A stretch of 51,300 bases of DNA from an uncultured Bacteroides sp. (GTDB lineage: Bacteria; Bacteroidota; Bacteroidia; Bacteroidales; Bacteroidaceae). Numbering within the stretch: position 1 is the stretch's first letter; every line of letters starts with the position of its first letter. Shown here piece by piece: positions 1 to 9,107 of this stretch. The notes beneath the pieces were generated by a model that worked only from the letters and a program-made list of their open reading frames with translations, was not told the DNA's origin and did not search any database. The position numbers were made by a program, and so were the translations under genes. The stretch lies in contig CAAFUN010000019.1 in assembly GCA_900766195.1 (NCBI GenBank), forward strand, positions 1 to 51,300, in the 5' to 3' direction.

Positions 1-151
1 ATTGCATATAAGTTGTGCATAGAGTGATAACATGTTAAAAGTTTGATCACTCCTAATATGCTAAATATCACAAATTTGTATAATTTATTTTTACATATAT
101 TATTAATTAATTGCGCCAACGAGTTGTATTCTAATCATTAAAATAGAAGTT

Positions 152-1141
152 ATGAAACTATATGATTCTATCCTTTCAGGCTTACTTGCCATTTTGCTAC
201 TGGGCTGCGAAAAGAGTGATTCGGTATTATCGGTATCGAGTGATATATCAGGCGAAGTTTTGCCTTATTCGGTAGAAATAAAGACTAAAGTAAATTCTAC
301 CAGTAGAAGCATTGTCTCCTCTGGTGTCTGTTGGAGTATAGCTGAGATTCCAACGGGTATATGGAAAGAAGTGAAATCTTCCAATAAAGCGTTGGATGAA
401 AATCAGTTTGTTTCTACAATTGATAATCTACAAGCCAATACTACATATTATGTGCGTACATTTGTTGTATGTGAGAATGATACGATATATGGAAACGCGA
501 TAAAGATAAAAACGCCTGATTATTTGCTATTTAATCCTTATACCAAATATGGCTCAATAACCGATGTTGATGGAAATGAATACAAAACCGTTACTATTGG
601 GGGCCAAACGTGGATGGCAGAGAATCTGCGTACTACCCATTTTCAGAATGGAGAGGCTATACGCTATATCCCGAACGGTAATGAATGGGGCCTGAATTAC
701 GAAACTCCGGCTTATTCCTGGTATGGCAATGATAAAGAAAATAGGACTGTATATGGTGCTTATTATAATTGGCAGTCCGCTTTTGACAAGCGTAATATAG
801 CACCTAAGGGATGGAGAGTTCCGACAAAGGATGATTGGGCTACTCTTTTTAAGAATATTCAGAATAATTCGATGGTCTTACGGGAAGAAAGTTCTGCGCA
901 TTGGACTGGTACAGAATATTATAAGGCTTCCAATGCTACAGGATTGACTATTGTAAGTACGGGGGTGAATATGGGAGATTTATATTCTGCAGGATTACGC
1001 CAAGACTGGACTTTGTTTTGGACAAGTGATGGTACTCCTGAAAAGTTGTTAGCTACCGCTGCCTTTATTCAGCTTGCTGGTACAGATTTTATTGAGGTAC
1101 AGTCTAATCACGGTTATCCCATTAGATGTATTAAAGAATAA
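152..1141 (+). CDS. FISUMP-domain lipoprotein
   Basis: The 329-residue protein starts with a lipoprotein signal (hydrophobic stretch ending LLLGC, Cys at residue 19), so it is expected to be membrane-anchored on the envelope. Residues of about 30-125 look like a fibronectin-III-type fold (the phrase NTTYYVRTFV is typical). From about residue 140 to the end the text matches the FISUMP domain (Fibrobacter succinogenes major paralogous domain): DVDGNEYKTVTIGGQTWMA, then W/Y-rich segments, GWRVPTKDDW, and a C-terminal GYPIRCIKE. FISUMP proteins are common as surface lipoproteins in Bacteroidetes, but their molecular role is largely unknown. The start is the first ATG before the signal peptide. 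It stands alone and converges on the thiamine operon 41 bp downstream; no functional link is visible. Confidence 0.85.
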   Translation: MKLYDSILSGLLAILLLGCEKSDSVLSVSSDISGEVLPYSVEIKTKVNSTSRSIVSSGVCWSIAEIPTGIWKEVKSSNKALDENQFVSTIDNLQANTTYYVRTFVVCENDTIYGNAIKIKTPDYLLFNPYTKYGSITDVDGNEYKTVTIGGQTWMAENLRTTHFQNGEAIRYIPNGNEWGLNYETPAYSWYGNDKENRTVYGAYYNWQSAFDKRNIAPKGWRVPTKDDWATLFKNIQNNSMVLREESSAHWTGTEYYKASNATGLTIVSTGVNMGDLYSAGLRQDWTLFWTSDGTPEKLLATAAFIQLAGTDFIEVQSNHGYPIRCIKE

Positions 1142-1182
1142 GATTGTTTGCCGATTTTTGAATATTCCGGAAATAATCCGTT

Positions 1183-1809
1183 TTATCCAATGTAATTTAT
1201 AAAGACGAGATATTCTCCGGAAGCATAGATGGTGAAAGTATCTCCTGTACATTCGTTGAGTGTGCCTTGCCACCAATTGGTGAAATCACTCAAAGGATAA
1301 ACCAAGCCTTCTGCTCGGAGTCCGCTTGCTCCAAAATTAAAGATGGAAACTTGTTGCCCGGGATGACCTTTAAAGCTTCTCGTGTTGCGGCAAGGTATAA
1401 AGACGCCATAATCAGTAAGTGTGCAAACATCGGCTCCTGCACGCATATAATCAATGAGGAGACTAATGTTTCCCAATGTATGATCTTCTCGTTTGCCTGT
1501 TGCTCCAACAATGGTCATGCGATGTATATTCTGTGACAGTAGAAAATGTACGGCTTTCGTCTGGTCATTAGTTTCCTGATCGGAATTGTAGTGTATGATA
1601 GAAGTATAGCGCGTTCTGTTTTCTGGTGACAATGAGTCTCCGTCACCGATAATAATATCCGGCACATATCCCTTGCCGATATAAGCATCGGCTCCACCAT
1701 CGCAACATACTACGTAAGGAGCTTCCGTCAATACCTGTAACGGTAGGGGATGGACGGGGTATTCTCCGTTTGCTAAAATCACAGCTTCTGTTTCCATTGT
1801 TTCACTCAT
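1183..1809 (-). CDS. Thiamine pyrophosphokinase
   Basis: The 208-residue protein transfers pyrophosphate from ATP to thiamine to make thiamine diphosphate in the cytoplasm. Family motifs are readable: CDGGAD at 36-41, GDGDS at 55-59 (metal/ATP site), DQETND at 77-82, GATGKREDH at 102-110, and a C-terminal beta domain with GxTLNECTGDTFTI. Its length is normal for the family. It is the last gene of a minus-strand operon with a TonB receptor and a PnuC-type carrier. Its ATG lies 1 nt after the stop of the carrier, which implies translational coupling. The operon is headed by a TPP riboswitch, so expression should fall when TPP is plentiful. The same receptor-carrier-kinase arrangement is known as a thiamine salvage operon in Bacteroides thetaiotaomicron. 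Confidence 0.93.
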   Translation of the reverse strand: MSETMETEAVILANGEYPVHPLPLQVLTEAPYVVCCDGGADAYIGKGYVPDIIIGDGDSLSPENRTRYTSIIHYNSDQETNDQTKAVHFLLSQNIHRMTIVGATGKREDHTLGNISLLIDYMRAGADVCTLTDYGVFIPCRNTRSFKGHPGQQVSIFNFGASGLRAEGLVYPLSDFTNWWQGTLNECTGDTFTIYASGEYLVFINYIG

Positions 1810-1810
1810 G

Positions 1811-2410
1811 CTACACTTCTTCTAGATTTGTTTCTGTATGTATGCGAGTATTCATCAATCTCTTCCATTTGAAGTAGCCAAAGATAGCAATTATTGTATA
1901 CAGCGCATAAAGTCCTGCTGTAAATTCAAGACCTTTATAGAGATATAGCCCCGAAGCAACTATGTCCACCACTATCCATACCAACCATTGCTCAATGTGT
2001 TTTCGGGCTAACATCCACATACCGATGATGCTAAGTGCTGTAATAAAGGAGTCCATCCATGGAACATTACTATCAGTACAATCAATGAGTAGCCATGCAA
2101 TGCCAACTAAAGCTACTGCAAAAACCAATATCACAGTGGGTAAGTAGGATAAAGGAATACGACTGATAGGAAGTTCTTTCTTCTCTTTTGTTTTACTTCC
2201 ATATTTCCACATTATCCAGCCATATATTGCCGCCAAAAGATAGTAGACATTAATTCCGACATCAGCATACAGTCCGGCCTCATAATAGACTACAAGATAG
2301 ATAGCGGGCATGATGATGCCCGCTATCCAAAGATAAATACTTGCGCGATACTCCAGCCAGAGGTAGATAAGCCCGACGATTGTTCCTATTACTTCAAGTG
2401 TCTGTCCCAT
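1811..2410 (-). CDS. pnuT: PnuC-family thiamine transporter (PnuT type)
   Basis: The 199-residue, very hydrophobic protein has about seven predicted membrane segments and PnuC-family traits: an N-terminal GLIYLWLEY segment, a tryptophan-rich AIYGWIMWKYG motif followed by a lysine-rich loop, and a C-terminal YTIIAIFGYFKWKRL. PnuC carriers are facilitators that move a vitamin which is trapped inside by phosphorylation. Flanked by thiamine pyrophosphokinase and a TPP-riboswitch-led TonB receptor, the likely cargo is thiamine (PnuT) rather than nicotinamide riboside. The substrate call rests on context, not on identified binding residues. It lies 104 bp after the receptor gene, and its stop nearly abuts the kinase start. 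Confidence 0.88.
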   Translation of the reverse strand: MGQTLEVIGTIVGLIYLWLEYRASIYLWIAGIIMPAIYLVVYYEAGLYADVGINVYYLLAAIYGWIMWKYGSKTKEKKELPISRIPLSYLPTVILVFAVALVGIAWLLIDCTDSNVPWMDSFITALSIIGMWMLARKHIEQWLVWIVVDIVASGLYLYKGLEFTAGLYALYTIIAIFGYFKWKRLMNTRIHTETNLEEV

Positions 2411-2514
2411 TTCACTACAAAATTATACTGAGTATCACAAAAGTTTTTTTATTCATATTCAATCACTCTCTATTCGTTTGATCATGCTTTTTCAATAACG
2501 CTATATCCAGTTGT

Positions 2515-4824
2515 TTAGAATCTGAGTGAAATGTGTCCTAATACGTTTGCTCCTGCTTGAGCAGCGTAGTAAGACTTGCTTATACGATTGGTCGCATTGT
2601 TGCTGTAATAGCTGTATGCCCAGCCGTTATTCTCATATTCTTCATTGAAGAGGTTGTAAATGGTGCATCCTACTGTCACAGATTTGGTATGGGGTAACTT
2701 AAAGGTATAGGCCATATTCAGGTTGCTGACAAAGTAAGCATCCAACTTGTGGTCGGCAATGTCTGCATTGCTCAAGTACTGTTTGCCTACATATTGCGAT
2801 TGCAAGGATATCTCCATTCCTTTGTATGAGTAACCAAAACGGTTGTTGAAAATCAAGTCAGGTGAAAAAGAAATGTGCGTGGTACCATGATTAATGGTGA
2901 CTGCCGGCAGATCGTTGCCATTGTCATCATATCCGTAGAGAGTTTCAACAAAATTCTTAATCCGATTTTTGCTTAATGTAGCATTGACATCCCATTGAAA
3001 GCCACATGGTAATTTTATACCGGCCATTAGTTCCACACCTGCCCTGTAGCTTTTGGGCATGTTGGCTGCTATGGCTTCTCCCACTTCATTCACTTCTCCA
3101 GTGGGGATCAGCTGATTCTTGTAGTTCATATAATAAAGATTTGCACCAGCATTGAACCAGGAATTGGCAAAGGTATAGCCCAACTCATAGTCGAACAGAC
3201 GTTCGGAGGTGGGGTGAGTGGAAATCTTGCCGTCGGTATAGTTGTTGCGTGTAGGCTCTTTGTGAGCTACGCTGAAAGAAGCATAGAGTTGATTGTTGCT
3301 GTTGATCTGCCAATAGAGCCCTGCTTTAGGATTGAAGAAATCAAATTTTTCATTAATGTCGAGCTGTTGCATGGCATTCGCATCATTATACCAATGGTCA
3401 TTGGCCCCATTTATCTTGTAGGTGATGTGGCGGTACTGCAAATCTGCATATGCGTTGAGTCCTCCTCCAAGATTATAGTTTGCTTTCACATAGATATTAC
3501 CGTCGTTTTTTGTTCCTTTGTTCCTATAATATTCCTGGTCGGGATCTAGTGCGCCTACATAGTTTTTAATCCAGAGTATCCGTCCAAAGTGATTACCGTC
3601 ATATCTGTTGAGACCGCCTCCCAGTGAAGCAGACAGCCTGTCTCCACTGTAGTTGAGCGAGAATACGCCTCCACCAAACCAGTTCTCCATTTCCTTTTTT
3701 CGTACGAGATCACTTTTCTTTATGACATCATTATTTAGAGTATAGGGTTGCAATCCGTATTCCTTTAACTTGGCATTGCCTTTATATTCTTGATAATACC
3801 CTTCTCCTTTGGTATAGTGCAGCGCTGCACTGACATTCCATGTGTTTGAGAAGCTATGGTTGAACAGTAGCTGATAATGGTTTTGAATATAGTTATCTGT
3901 CTGGTCATCGTAGAATTTCATACTGCCTCCATTCTGCACTATATTATAAATTTCCTTGGAATTATAATCAGTGGTGTACTCATTCTGACTGTGTACAGTC
4001 CCGTTTTTATCCGTCACATACATGTATCCACAGGGATTGAACCGCCTACCGAACATTTCCATCTGGTCTTTAGTGGCATAATACCAAGCATGATACGTGC
4101 GTTCCTTACCTCCGAATGTAATAAACTTGATAGAGGTGTTGCCGGTGAAATATCCGCCTTGAAGATAATAGGAGTTTAGATTTACTTTAGCGCGATTAAT
4201 GTATCCGTCAGTCCCGATATTAGATAGGCGCGCATCGAATGCCCAATGTCCGTCTATTAAACCGGTGCCCACCTTCACTGTCTCTTTGTGAGTGTTGAAT
4301 GAGCCGTATGAACCGTTAAACTCAGCATAAGGTTTTAATGAGAAATCACTTGTCTGCATGTTTACACTTGCACCGAAGGCTCCGGCGCCGTTGGTTGATG
4401 TACCAACTCCACGTTGTATCTGCACGTCTTTTAGTGATGAACTAAAGTCTGGCATATTTACCCAAAATACGGCATGGCTCTCGGCATCATTCATTGGGAT
4501 ACCGTTGGTGGTGACATTGATACGTGTAGCATCTGTTCCCCGCACGCGTAGTGAGGTATAGCCTATTCCTGCTCCTGCATCACTGGTCGTGATAGCGGAT
4601 GGAGTCATGCCTATCAGATAAGGCAGGTCTTGTCCGAAATTCTCTTTCTTAAGTTGCTCTTTCGTTACATTGGTAAAAGCCATTGGTGTGGTTGTCGTGG
4701 CACGTGTAGAAGTTACTTCTACAGCTTGTAAGTTTATTACCCGCAAGCTGTCTTTCTCATGCGTCTGCGCACAGACACTCAGCGCTGCCATGAGCAGGCA
4801 TGCTGTTGTTGCATTTTTTTTCAT
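2515..4824 (-). CDS. TonB-dependent thiamine receptor
   Basis: The 769-residue protein has a signal peptide (MKKNATTACLLMAALSVCAQ), then a plug domain (LQAVEVTSTRATTTTP as a likely TonB-box region, followed by GASVNMQTSDF) and a 22-strand-type barrel ending in the aromatic LGHISLRF typical of BAM substrates. The conserved receptor signature YTLSLRVRGTDATRINVTTNGIP-like text (residues about 88-112) is present as GYTSLRVRGTDATRINV. It lacks the N-terminal carboxypeptidase-like domain seen in SusC proteins, so it is a small-molecule receptor. Sitting directly downstream of a TPP riboswitch and upstream of pnuT and thiamine pyrophosphokinase, it most likely imports thiamine or a derivative across the outer membrane with TonB energy. 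Confidence 0.9.
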   Translation of the reverse strand: MKKNATTACLLMAALSVCAQTHEKDSLRVINLQAVEVTSTRATTTTPMAFTNVTKEQLKKENFGQDLPYLIGMTPSAITTSDAGAGIGYTSLRVRGTDATRINVTTNGIPMNDAESHAVFWVNMPDFSSSLKDVQIQRGVGTSTNGAGAFGASVNMQTSDFSLKPYAEFNGSYGSFNTHKETVKVGTGLIDGHWAFDARLSNIGTDGYINRAKVNLNSYYLQGGYFTGNTSIKFITFGGKERTYHAWYYATKDQMEMFGRRFNPCGYMYVTDKNGTVHSQNEYTTDYNSKEIYNIVQNGGSMKFYDDQTDNYIQNHYQLLFNHSFSNTWNVSAALHYTKGEGYYQEYKGNAKLKEYGLQPYTLNNDVIKKSDLVRKKEMENWFGGGVFSLNYSGDRLSASLGGGLNRYDGNHFGRILWIKNYVGALDPDQEYYRNKGTKNDGNIYVKANYNLGGGLNAYADLQYRHITYKINGANDHWYNDANAMQQLDINEKFDFFNPKAGLYWQINSNNQLYASFSVAHKEPTRNNYTDGKISTHPTSERLFDYELGYTFANSWFNAGANLYYMNYKNQLIPTGEVNEVGEAIAANMPKSYRAGVELMAGIKLPCGFQWDVNATLSKNRIKNFVETLYGYDDNGNDLPAVTINHGTTHISFSPDLIFNNRFGYSYKGMEISLQSQYVGKQYLSNADIADHKLDAYFVSNLNMAYTFKLPHTKSVTVGCTIYNLFNEEYENNGWAYSYYSNNATNRISKSYYAAQAGANVLGHISLRF

Positions 4825-4871
4825 TGCAATTCTAACTATTAAAGATTAATACAGAAAAGGGGAACTTTTCT

Positions 4872-4953
4872 TCTCTTTTCCTACGCCGGTATTACCCGGA
4901 TCAGGTCAATGGGTATGATCTCAGCCCGTCATATTAGGGCACCCCTTAGTTGA
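4872..4953 (-). ncRNA. TPP riboswitch aptamer
   Basis: Read on the minus strand, the leader contains the hallmark thi-box pieces in order: GGGGTGCCC, GGGCTGAGATCATACCC, ACCTGATCCGGGTAATACCGG and CGTAGGAAAA. CTGAGA is the pyrimidine-sensing loop, and ACCTGATC with GCGTAGGAA completes the pyrophosphate-sensing helix. The aptamer ends about 48 nt before the receptor ATG, so control may be at translation initiation or by a short terminator; I see no clear terminator hairpin with a U-run. A short AAGGGG near the aptamer's 5' end could pair with CCCCTT just after it. The ends given are approximate. Confidence 0.95.
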
Positions 4954-4961
4954 AATCAGGG

Positions 4962-4992
4962 CAAAGATAGACTTTTTTTAGAAAACGACAAA
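4962..4992 (-). promoter_or_regulatory. Promoter of thiamine operon
   Basis: On the minus strand, TTTG (4992-4989) is followed after 19 nt by TATCTTTG (4969-4962). This exactly matches the Bacteroides housekeeping promoter form TTTG-N19-TAnnTTTG. Transcription would start near 4955, at the very beginning of the TPP aptamer, which is independent support for both calls. Confidence 0.8.
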
Positions 4993-5221
4993 TTGACGAT
5001 ATTAAAAAGAGGAAGTTTTTCATTTGTAAGATATCGCCTTATAACAGGTTGCGTGCATAGGTAAAATGATGAATCTCATCTGTGAGTTTTTATGAAATAA
5101 AAGGATGTAAGCAAAGATATGTATAGATAAAAGCAGAGGATGATCAAGACTTTTCAGAAAGAAAGAACGGACAATAAATAAGGATTACACGAAAAAATAT
5201 TTATTTTTGTAGCAAAATTAA
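4993..5221. other. Intergenic region between thiamine operon and mscS
   Basis: Together with the riboswitch leader this makes about 400 bases without a gene. The right part is AT-rich. TATTTTTG at 5202-5209 resembles a -7 box for the downstream channel gene, but no TTG is found at the expected distance upstream. It would leave a leader of only about 6-12 nt, so I do not call a promoter. Nothing else is recognisable. Confidence 0.5.
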
Positions 5222-6100
5222 ATGCTTATGTTTACTTATTTAATAACACATGTTCTATTAGTGGTTGATCCTGCTCAGGTGCAGCTTACTAAATTACAAC
5301 GTATTGGTGAGCAACTCATTGAGTTTGGAGTGTCTGCCGGCGGGCGGCTACTTAGTGCACTGCTTATCTTAGTAGTAGGGCGCTTTCTAATCTCTTTTTT
5401 AAGGAAAGTTATTGCACGAGTAATGGTTCGCCGAAAGGTGGATGCCAGCATTCAGAGTTTTGTAAAGAGTCTGGTAAATATCTTGCTTACAGTTCTTCTT
5501 ATTATTGCAGTTATTGGTAAACTAGGCGTTGAGACAACCTCATTTGCTGCATTGTTGGCTTCTGCCGGTGTGGCTATTGGTATGGCTTTGTCTGGTAATC
5601 TTCAAAATTTTGCAGGAGGTCTGATTGTGCTGATGCTTCGTCCTTATAAAGTGGGTGACGTCATTGAAAGCCAGGGAGTTTCAGGCACAGTAAAAGAAAT
5701 CCAGATCTTTCATACCATTTTGGTTACGGCTGATAATAAGTTGGTCTTTATCCCTAATGGCTCTTTGAGTAGTGGCGTTATTACAAATTATAGCCGTGAG
5801 AAGACTCGCCGAATAGAGTGGGTGATAGGGGTAGATTACGGTGTGGAATATAGTAAGGTTGAAAGTATTGTACATCGCATCCTTTCGGCAGATGAGCGGA
5901 TTTTGAAAACCCCTGTCCCTTTTGTTGCTTTGAATGCTCTTGACGCAAGTAGTGTAAATTTAGTGATCAGAGTGTGGGTGAAGAGCGATGATTATTGGGG
6001 TGTCTATTTTGACATTAATAGAACCATTTACTCCGTGTTTAATGAGGAAGGTATTGATTTCCCATTCCCTCAACTTACGGTTCATCAAGCAAAAGATTAG
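5222..6100 (+). CDS. Small-conductance mechanosensitive channel, MscS family
   Basis: The 292-residue inner-membrane protein has the compact MscS plan: three membrane segments (about 40-60, 75-95 and 105-125), of which the last is the glycine/alanine-rich pore helix (SAGVAIGMALSGNLQNFAGGLIVLMLRPYKVGDVIE). A beta domain (VSGTVKEIQIFHTILVTADNKLVFIPNGSLSSGVITNYS, the family signature) and an alpha/beta C-terminal domain follow. It would release osmolytes on hypo-osmotic shock. The length is close to E. coli MscS (286 aa). The first ATG is used; an in-frame ATG two codons later is an equally possible start. It is a single gene with no operon partner. Confidence 0.93.
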   Translation: MLMFTYLITHVLLVVDPAQVQLTKLQRIGEQLIEFGVSAGGRLLSALLILVVGRFLISFLRKVIARVMVRRKVDASIQSFVKSLVNILLTVLLIIAVIGKLGVETTSFAALLASAGVAIGMALSGNLQNFAGGLIVLMLRPYKVGDVIESQGVSGTVKEIQIFHTILVTADNKLVFIPNGSLSSGVITNYSREKTRRIEWVIGVDYGVEYSKVESIVHRILSADERILKTPVPFVALNALDASSVNLVIRVWVKSDDYWGVYFDINRTIYSVFNEEGIDFPFPQLTVHQAKD

Positions 6101-6120
6101 CTATTATTTATATAGAGAAG

Positions 6121-6243
6121 AAGCTGTGTCAATGCTTTCTTAGAAAAGGATTACTTTACGAAGCATCTAAAAGGAGGAGGTAAGGACGATTAACTCATGC
6201 CGCTGTAATCCGTCTGATACATTTTTTGTTTGACACAGCCTCT
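6121..6243. repeat. Nested inverted-repeat element (MITE-like or structured RNA)
   Basis: GCTGTGTCAA at 6123-6132 is perfectly inverted as TTGACACAGC at 6230-6239. Inside it, GGATTAC at 6148-6154 is inverted as GTAATCC at 6205-6211, so the arms are nested and could fold into a long interrupted hairpin. Between them lies a purine-rich AAAGGAGGAGG. No coding potential is seen and no flanking target-site duplication is obvious. Ends of the form GGCTGTGTCAA are, from memory, frequent in Bacteroides mobile-element termini and hairpins, so a short non-autonomous element is possible. A structured 3' region of mscS is the alternative. Confidence 0.45.
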
Positions 6244-6344
6244 TGTTTATTATTTGTGATAAAACAACCCTTCTGTTCTTAATTTTATTTCTTAAAACAA
6301 TGAAGGGCTAATGGTCTGTCTTTTTATTGGTTCTTGATGATTAT

Positions 6345-6593
6345 TTATAAGCATGATGCTTTGAGCCCTTCTTCCTCCATCTCTTCGTCCTTGTTATCGA
6401 TGCACAATAGACGATTGATGTCTTCTCGCGCTTCAATATCTGTAAAGTAGGCTTCTACTACGGCATATAAATTAAATCCATCTGTTGAACCAGCTGCCAG
6501 ACCTAATTTTTCTGTCATTCCTTTTACTGCAGAGTAGATTTTGTCTGCGTCAATGAGGTGATACTCATTGCTGTGAATTAAAGACTTTTCCAT
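6345..6593 (-). CDS. Small conserved-type hypothetical protein
   Basis: The 82-residue protein is acidic, especially at the C-terminus (DNKDEEMEEEG), and has no signal peptide or membrane segment, so it should be cytoplasmic. Predicted helices span about 15-60 (DADKIYSAVKGMTEKL and LYAVVEAYFTDIEAREDINRLL). I do not recognise a family with certainty. The codon use and clean, isolated frame flanked by intergenic DNA on both sides support a real gene, and small proteins of this kind recur in Bacteroides genomes. It is transcribed on its own, opposite to its neighbours. No function is proposed. Confidence 0.65.
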   Translation of the reverse strand: MEKSLIHSNEYHLIDADKIYSAVKGMTEKLGLAAGSTDGFNLYAVVEAYFTDIEAREDINRLLCIDNKDEEMEEEGLKASCL

Positions 6594-6999
6594 GGTTGTT
6601 TTCGTTTTAATTATATATTAGTGAAACGTCTCTATAGGGTAATTGGTTCACAATAAAATGAAATCCTGTCATCATTTAATAGCTGAAACTTTGATTTTTT
6701 TGTGAATTTGATTGCGATGTGCCTCATTATCTTTTGATTAGAATGCAGAAAGTAAGAAAGAGTGTATAGATAGTATAATTGAAAATTCAGGAAATTTATT
6801 TTTTTCATATGAACGCTAGGACTTGCATGTAATGATTAAAGACATAAAGCTGAATTAAAGTTCTAATAAGCATATGTGTGACAAGTGTGTGAAACAGTTT
6901 GGCAAATAATCATTTACCTGCATTAGACATAAACTTTTTCTTATCGCAGTCTGTTGAATTATGCAGTTATTATTTAGTTGAAATATAAATCTTAATCCC
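6594..6999. other. Intergenic region before sucC
   Basis: About 400 bases of AT-rich DNA separate two divergent genes, so it should hold both promoters. I searched for TAnnTTTG boxes with a TTG 19-21 nt upstream in both directions and found no convincing pair. No RNA gene, repeat or ORF with coding character is seen. Confidence 0.5.
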
Positions 7000-8139
7000 A
7001 TGAAGATTCATGAACATCAGGCAAAAGAGTTTTTTGAGCAGTACGAAATTCCTATTAATAAAGGATTTGTCTGCAATAACGTGGATGAGGCTGTAGCGGC
7101 TTACCGGAAGTTGAATTCGGAGCTGGCAGTGGTCAAGGCGCAAGTGCTAACGGGAGGACGCGGCAAGGCTGGCGGAGTGAAGTTGGCCCATAATGAAGAA
7201 GAGTTGGCCGGATATGCCGGACAAATACTAGGAATGAGCATCAAAGGCCTTAAGGTGGATCGTGTGATGATAGCCGAGGCGGTGGATATTGCGTCGGAGT
7301 ATTATGTCAGTTATATTGTGGACCGTACTTTCAAATCTACTGTTTTAATGCTGAGCAGAGCCGGCGGTGTGGATATTGAAGAAGTGGCACGTACCACTCC
7401 CGAAAAGATACATAAAATACCTGTTGACCCTTCGATAGGTATACCCGACTATCTGGCAAGAAAAGCCGGATTTCTTCTCTTTGATGACATTACCCTGGTG
7501 AAACAGGTGGTTCCTGTCTTACAGAAACTTTATAAACTCTTTGTGGAGACCGATGCTTCATTAGCCGAAATCAATCCGCTTGTGCTCACTAAGCAAGGCA
7601 AGATAGTGGCTATTGATGCCAAGATGACTTTTGATGATAACGCTTTGTATCGTCATCCAGATATCGCAGCTCTTTTTGAACCTACTCCGGAGGAAAAGAA
7701 GGAGAAGGATGCCAAGGATAAGGGGTTCAGTTATGTCAATCTAGGCGGTGAGATAGGCTGTATGGTGAATGGTGCCGGACTGGCCATGACAACGATGGAT
7801 ATGATAAAGCTTTATGGCGGCAATCCGGCTAACTTCCTTGATATTGGAGGAAGCTCCAATCCCACAAAAGTAATTGAGGCAATGAAATTGCTGTTGGGAG
7901 ACAAAAATGTGAAGGTGGTGCTTATCAATATTTTTGGCGGTATAACGCGCTGTAATGATGTGGCTGCGGGACTCTTGGAAGCCTTTAAGCAAATTAGCAC
8001 GAATGTACCTATTGTGATTCGCCTCACCGGAACAAACGAGAAAGAAGGACGTGCTTTGCTGGAGGGCTCAAATTTTCATGTGGCCGAAACAATGGGCGAA
8101 GCAACAAGAAAAGCCGTAGAATTGGTCAATCGGAACTAA
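7000..8139 (+). CDS. sucC: Succinyl-CoA ligase, beta subunit
   Basis: The 379-residue protein pairs with SucD to interconvert succinyl-CoA and succinate with nucleotide synthesis or use. Its N-terminal ATP-grasp fold begins MKIHEHQAKEFFEQYEIPINKGFV and carries the nucleotide loop GGRGKAGG at 52-59. The Mg-site text (TDASLAEINPLVLT) and the C-terminal CoA-ligase domain with VNGAGLAMTTMDMI and NIFGGITRCN are also present. Its length is normal (E. coli 388). sucD follows 14 nt downstream, so the two are an operon. In Bacteroides-type metabolism this enzyme links the reductive succinate branch to propionate formation; no other TCA genes are in the window. Confidence 0.97.
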   Translation: MKIHEHQAKEFFEQYEIPINKGFVCNNVDEAVAAYRKLNSELAVVKAQVLTGGRGKAGGVKLAHNEEELAGYAGQILGMSIKGLKVDRVMIAEAVDIASEYYVSYIVDRTFKSTVLMLSRAGGVDIEEVARTTPEKIHKIPVDPSIGIPDYLARKAGFLLFDDITLVKQVVPVLQKLYKLFVETDASLAEINPLVLTKQGKIVAIDAKMTFDDNALYRHPDIAALFEPTPEEKKEKDAKDKGFSYVNLGGEIGCMVNGAGLAMTTMDMIKLYGGNPANFLDIGGSSNPTKVIEAMKLLLGDKNVKVVLINIFGGITRCNDVAAGLLEAFKQISTNVPIVIRLTGTNEKEGRALLEGSNFHVAETMGEATRKAVELVNRN

Positions 8140-8153
8140 AAACACACACTATT

Positions 8154-9020
8154 ATGAGTATTCTGATAAATAAAAATACAAGGTTGATCGTCCAGGGCAT
8201 CACCGGACGTGACGGAGGATTTCATGCCTCGAAAATGAAGTCGTATGGTACCAATGTAGTAGGAGGTATCTCGCCCGGTAAAGCCGGACAGTTGGTGGAT
8301 GGCATTCCAGTGTTCAATACTGTGGAAAATGCGGTGAAAGAAACAGGTGCCAATACCTCGGTTATATTTGTACCTGCTGCATTTGCCAAAGATGCCATGA
8401 TGGAAGCGGCTGATGCCGGTGTGAAGCTGATTGTATGTATCACTGAGGGCGTACCTACTCTTGATGCGGTTGAGGCTTACCAATTTATAAAGCGTAAAGG
8501 CGTGCATCTCATCGGGCCAAACTGTCCCGGATTGATTTCGCCGGAGGAATCGCTTGTTGGCATTATGCCTGCACAGATATTTAAAAAAGGTGGTACAGGC
8601 GTTATAAGTCGTAGCGGTACGCTGACCTATGAGGTGGTGTATAACCTGACAGCAAAAGGCATGGGGCAATCTACAGCCATAGGAGTGGGAGGTGATCCTG
8701 TTGTGGGACTGTACTTCCGCGAACTGCTGGAGATGTTTGAAAACGATCCTGATACCGATTCTATTGCTTTGATAGGCGAGATAGGTGGTGACGCTGAAGA
8801 GCAGGCTGCCGAATACATCAAGAAACATGTCACCAAACCTGTGGCAGCGTTCATAGCCGGCCAGCAAGCCCCTCCCGGAAAACAAATGGGGCATGCCGGA
8901 GCTATCATATCGAGTGGTTCGGGCACTGCCGCCGAGAAGATAGCAGCATTTGAAGCAGCCGGCATACCGGTGGCAAAGGAACCGTCTGAGATTCCTGATC
9001 TGCTAAAGGGCAGACGATAA
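8154..9020 (+). CDS. sucD: Succinyl-CoA ligase, alpha subunit
   Basis: The 288-residue alpha subunit has an N-terminal CoA-binding Rossmann domain (LIVQGITGRDGGFHASKM, then VGGISPGKAG) and a C-terminal ligase domain. The phosphorylated active-site histidine is visible as H247 in GHAGAIISSGSGTA, and the paired acidic site as ALIGEIGGDAEE around 205-216. The length matches E. coli SucD (289). It is translated 14 nt after sucC from ATG 8154. A perfect GC-rich hairpin 88 nt downstream may protect or end the transcript. Confidence 0.97.
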   Translation: MSILINKNTRLIVQGITGRDGGFHASKMKSYGTNVVGGISPGKAGQLVDGIPVFNTVENAVKETGANTSVIFVPAAFAKDAMMEAADAGVKLIVCITEGVPTLDAVEAYQFIKRKGVHLIGPNCPGLISPEESLVGIMPAQIFKKGGTGVISRSGTLTYEVVYNLTAKGMGQSTAIGVGGDPVVGLYFRELLEMFENDPDTDSIALIGEIGGDAEEQAAEYIKKHVTKPVAAFIAGQQAPPGKQMGHAGAIISSGSGTAAEKIAAFEAAGIPVAKEPSEIPDLLKGRR

Positions 9021-9107
9021 ATCTATTTTGTGAATTTGACCGTATTTACGTCAAATTTTCTCTTAAGTTTTACTTTCCGTTTTCCATAAGATAGAGTAGT
9101 TGATTTG

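Noticed and set aside
8136..8894. 252-residue open frame on the minus strand
   Set aside because: It lies wholly over sucD in antisense; the peptide is His/Arg/Cys-rich without family features, while sucD has full catalytic motifs.
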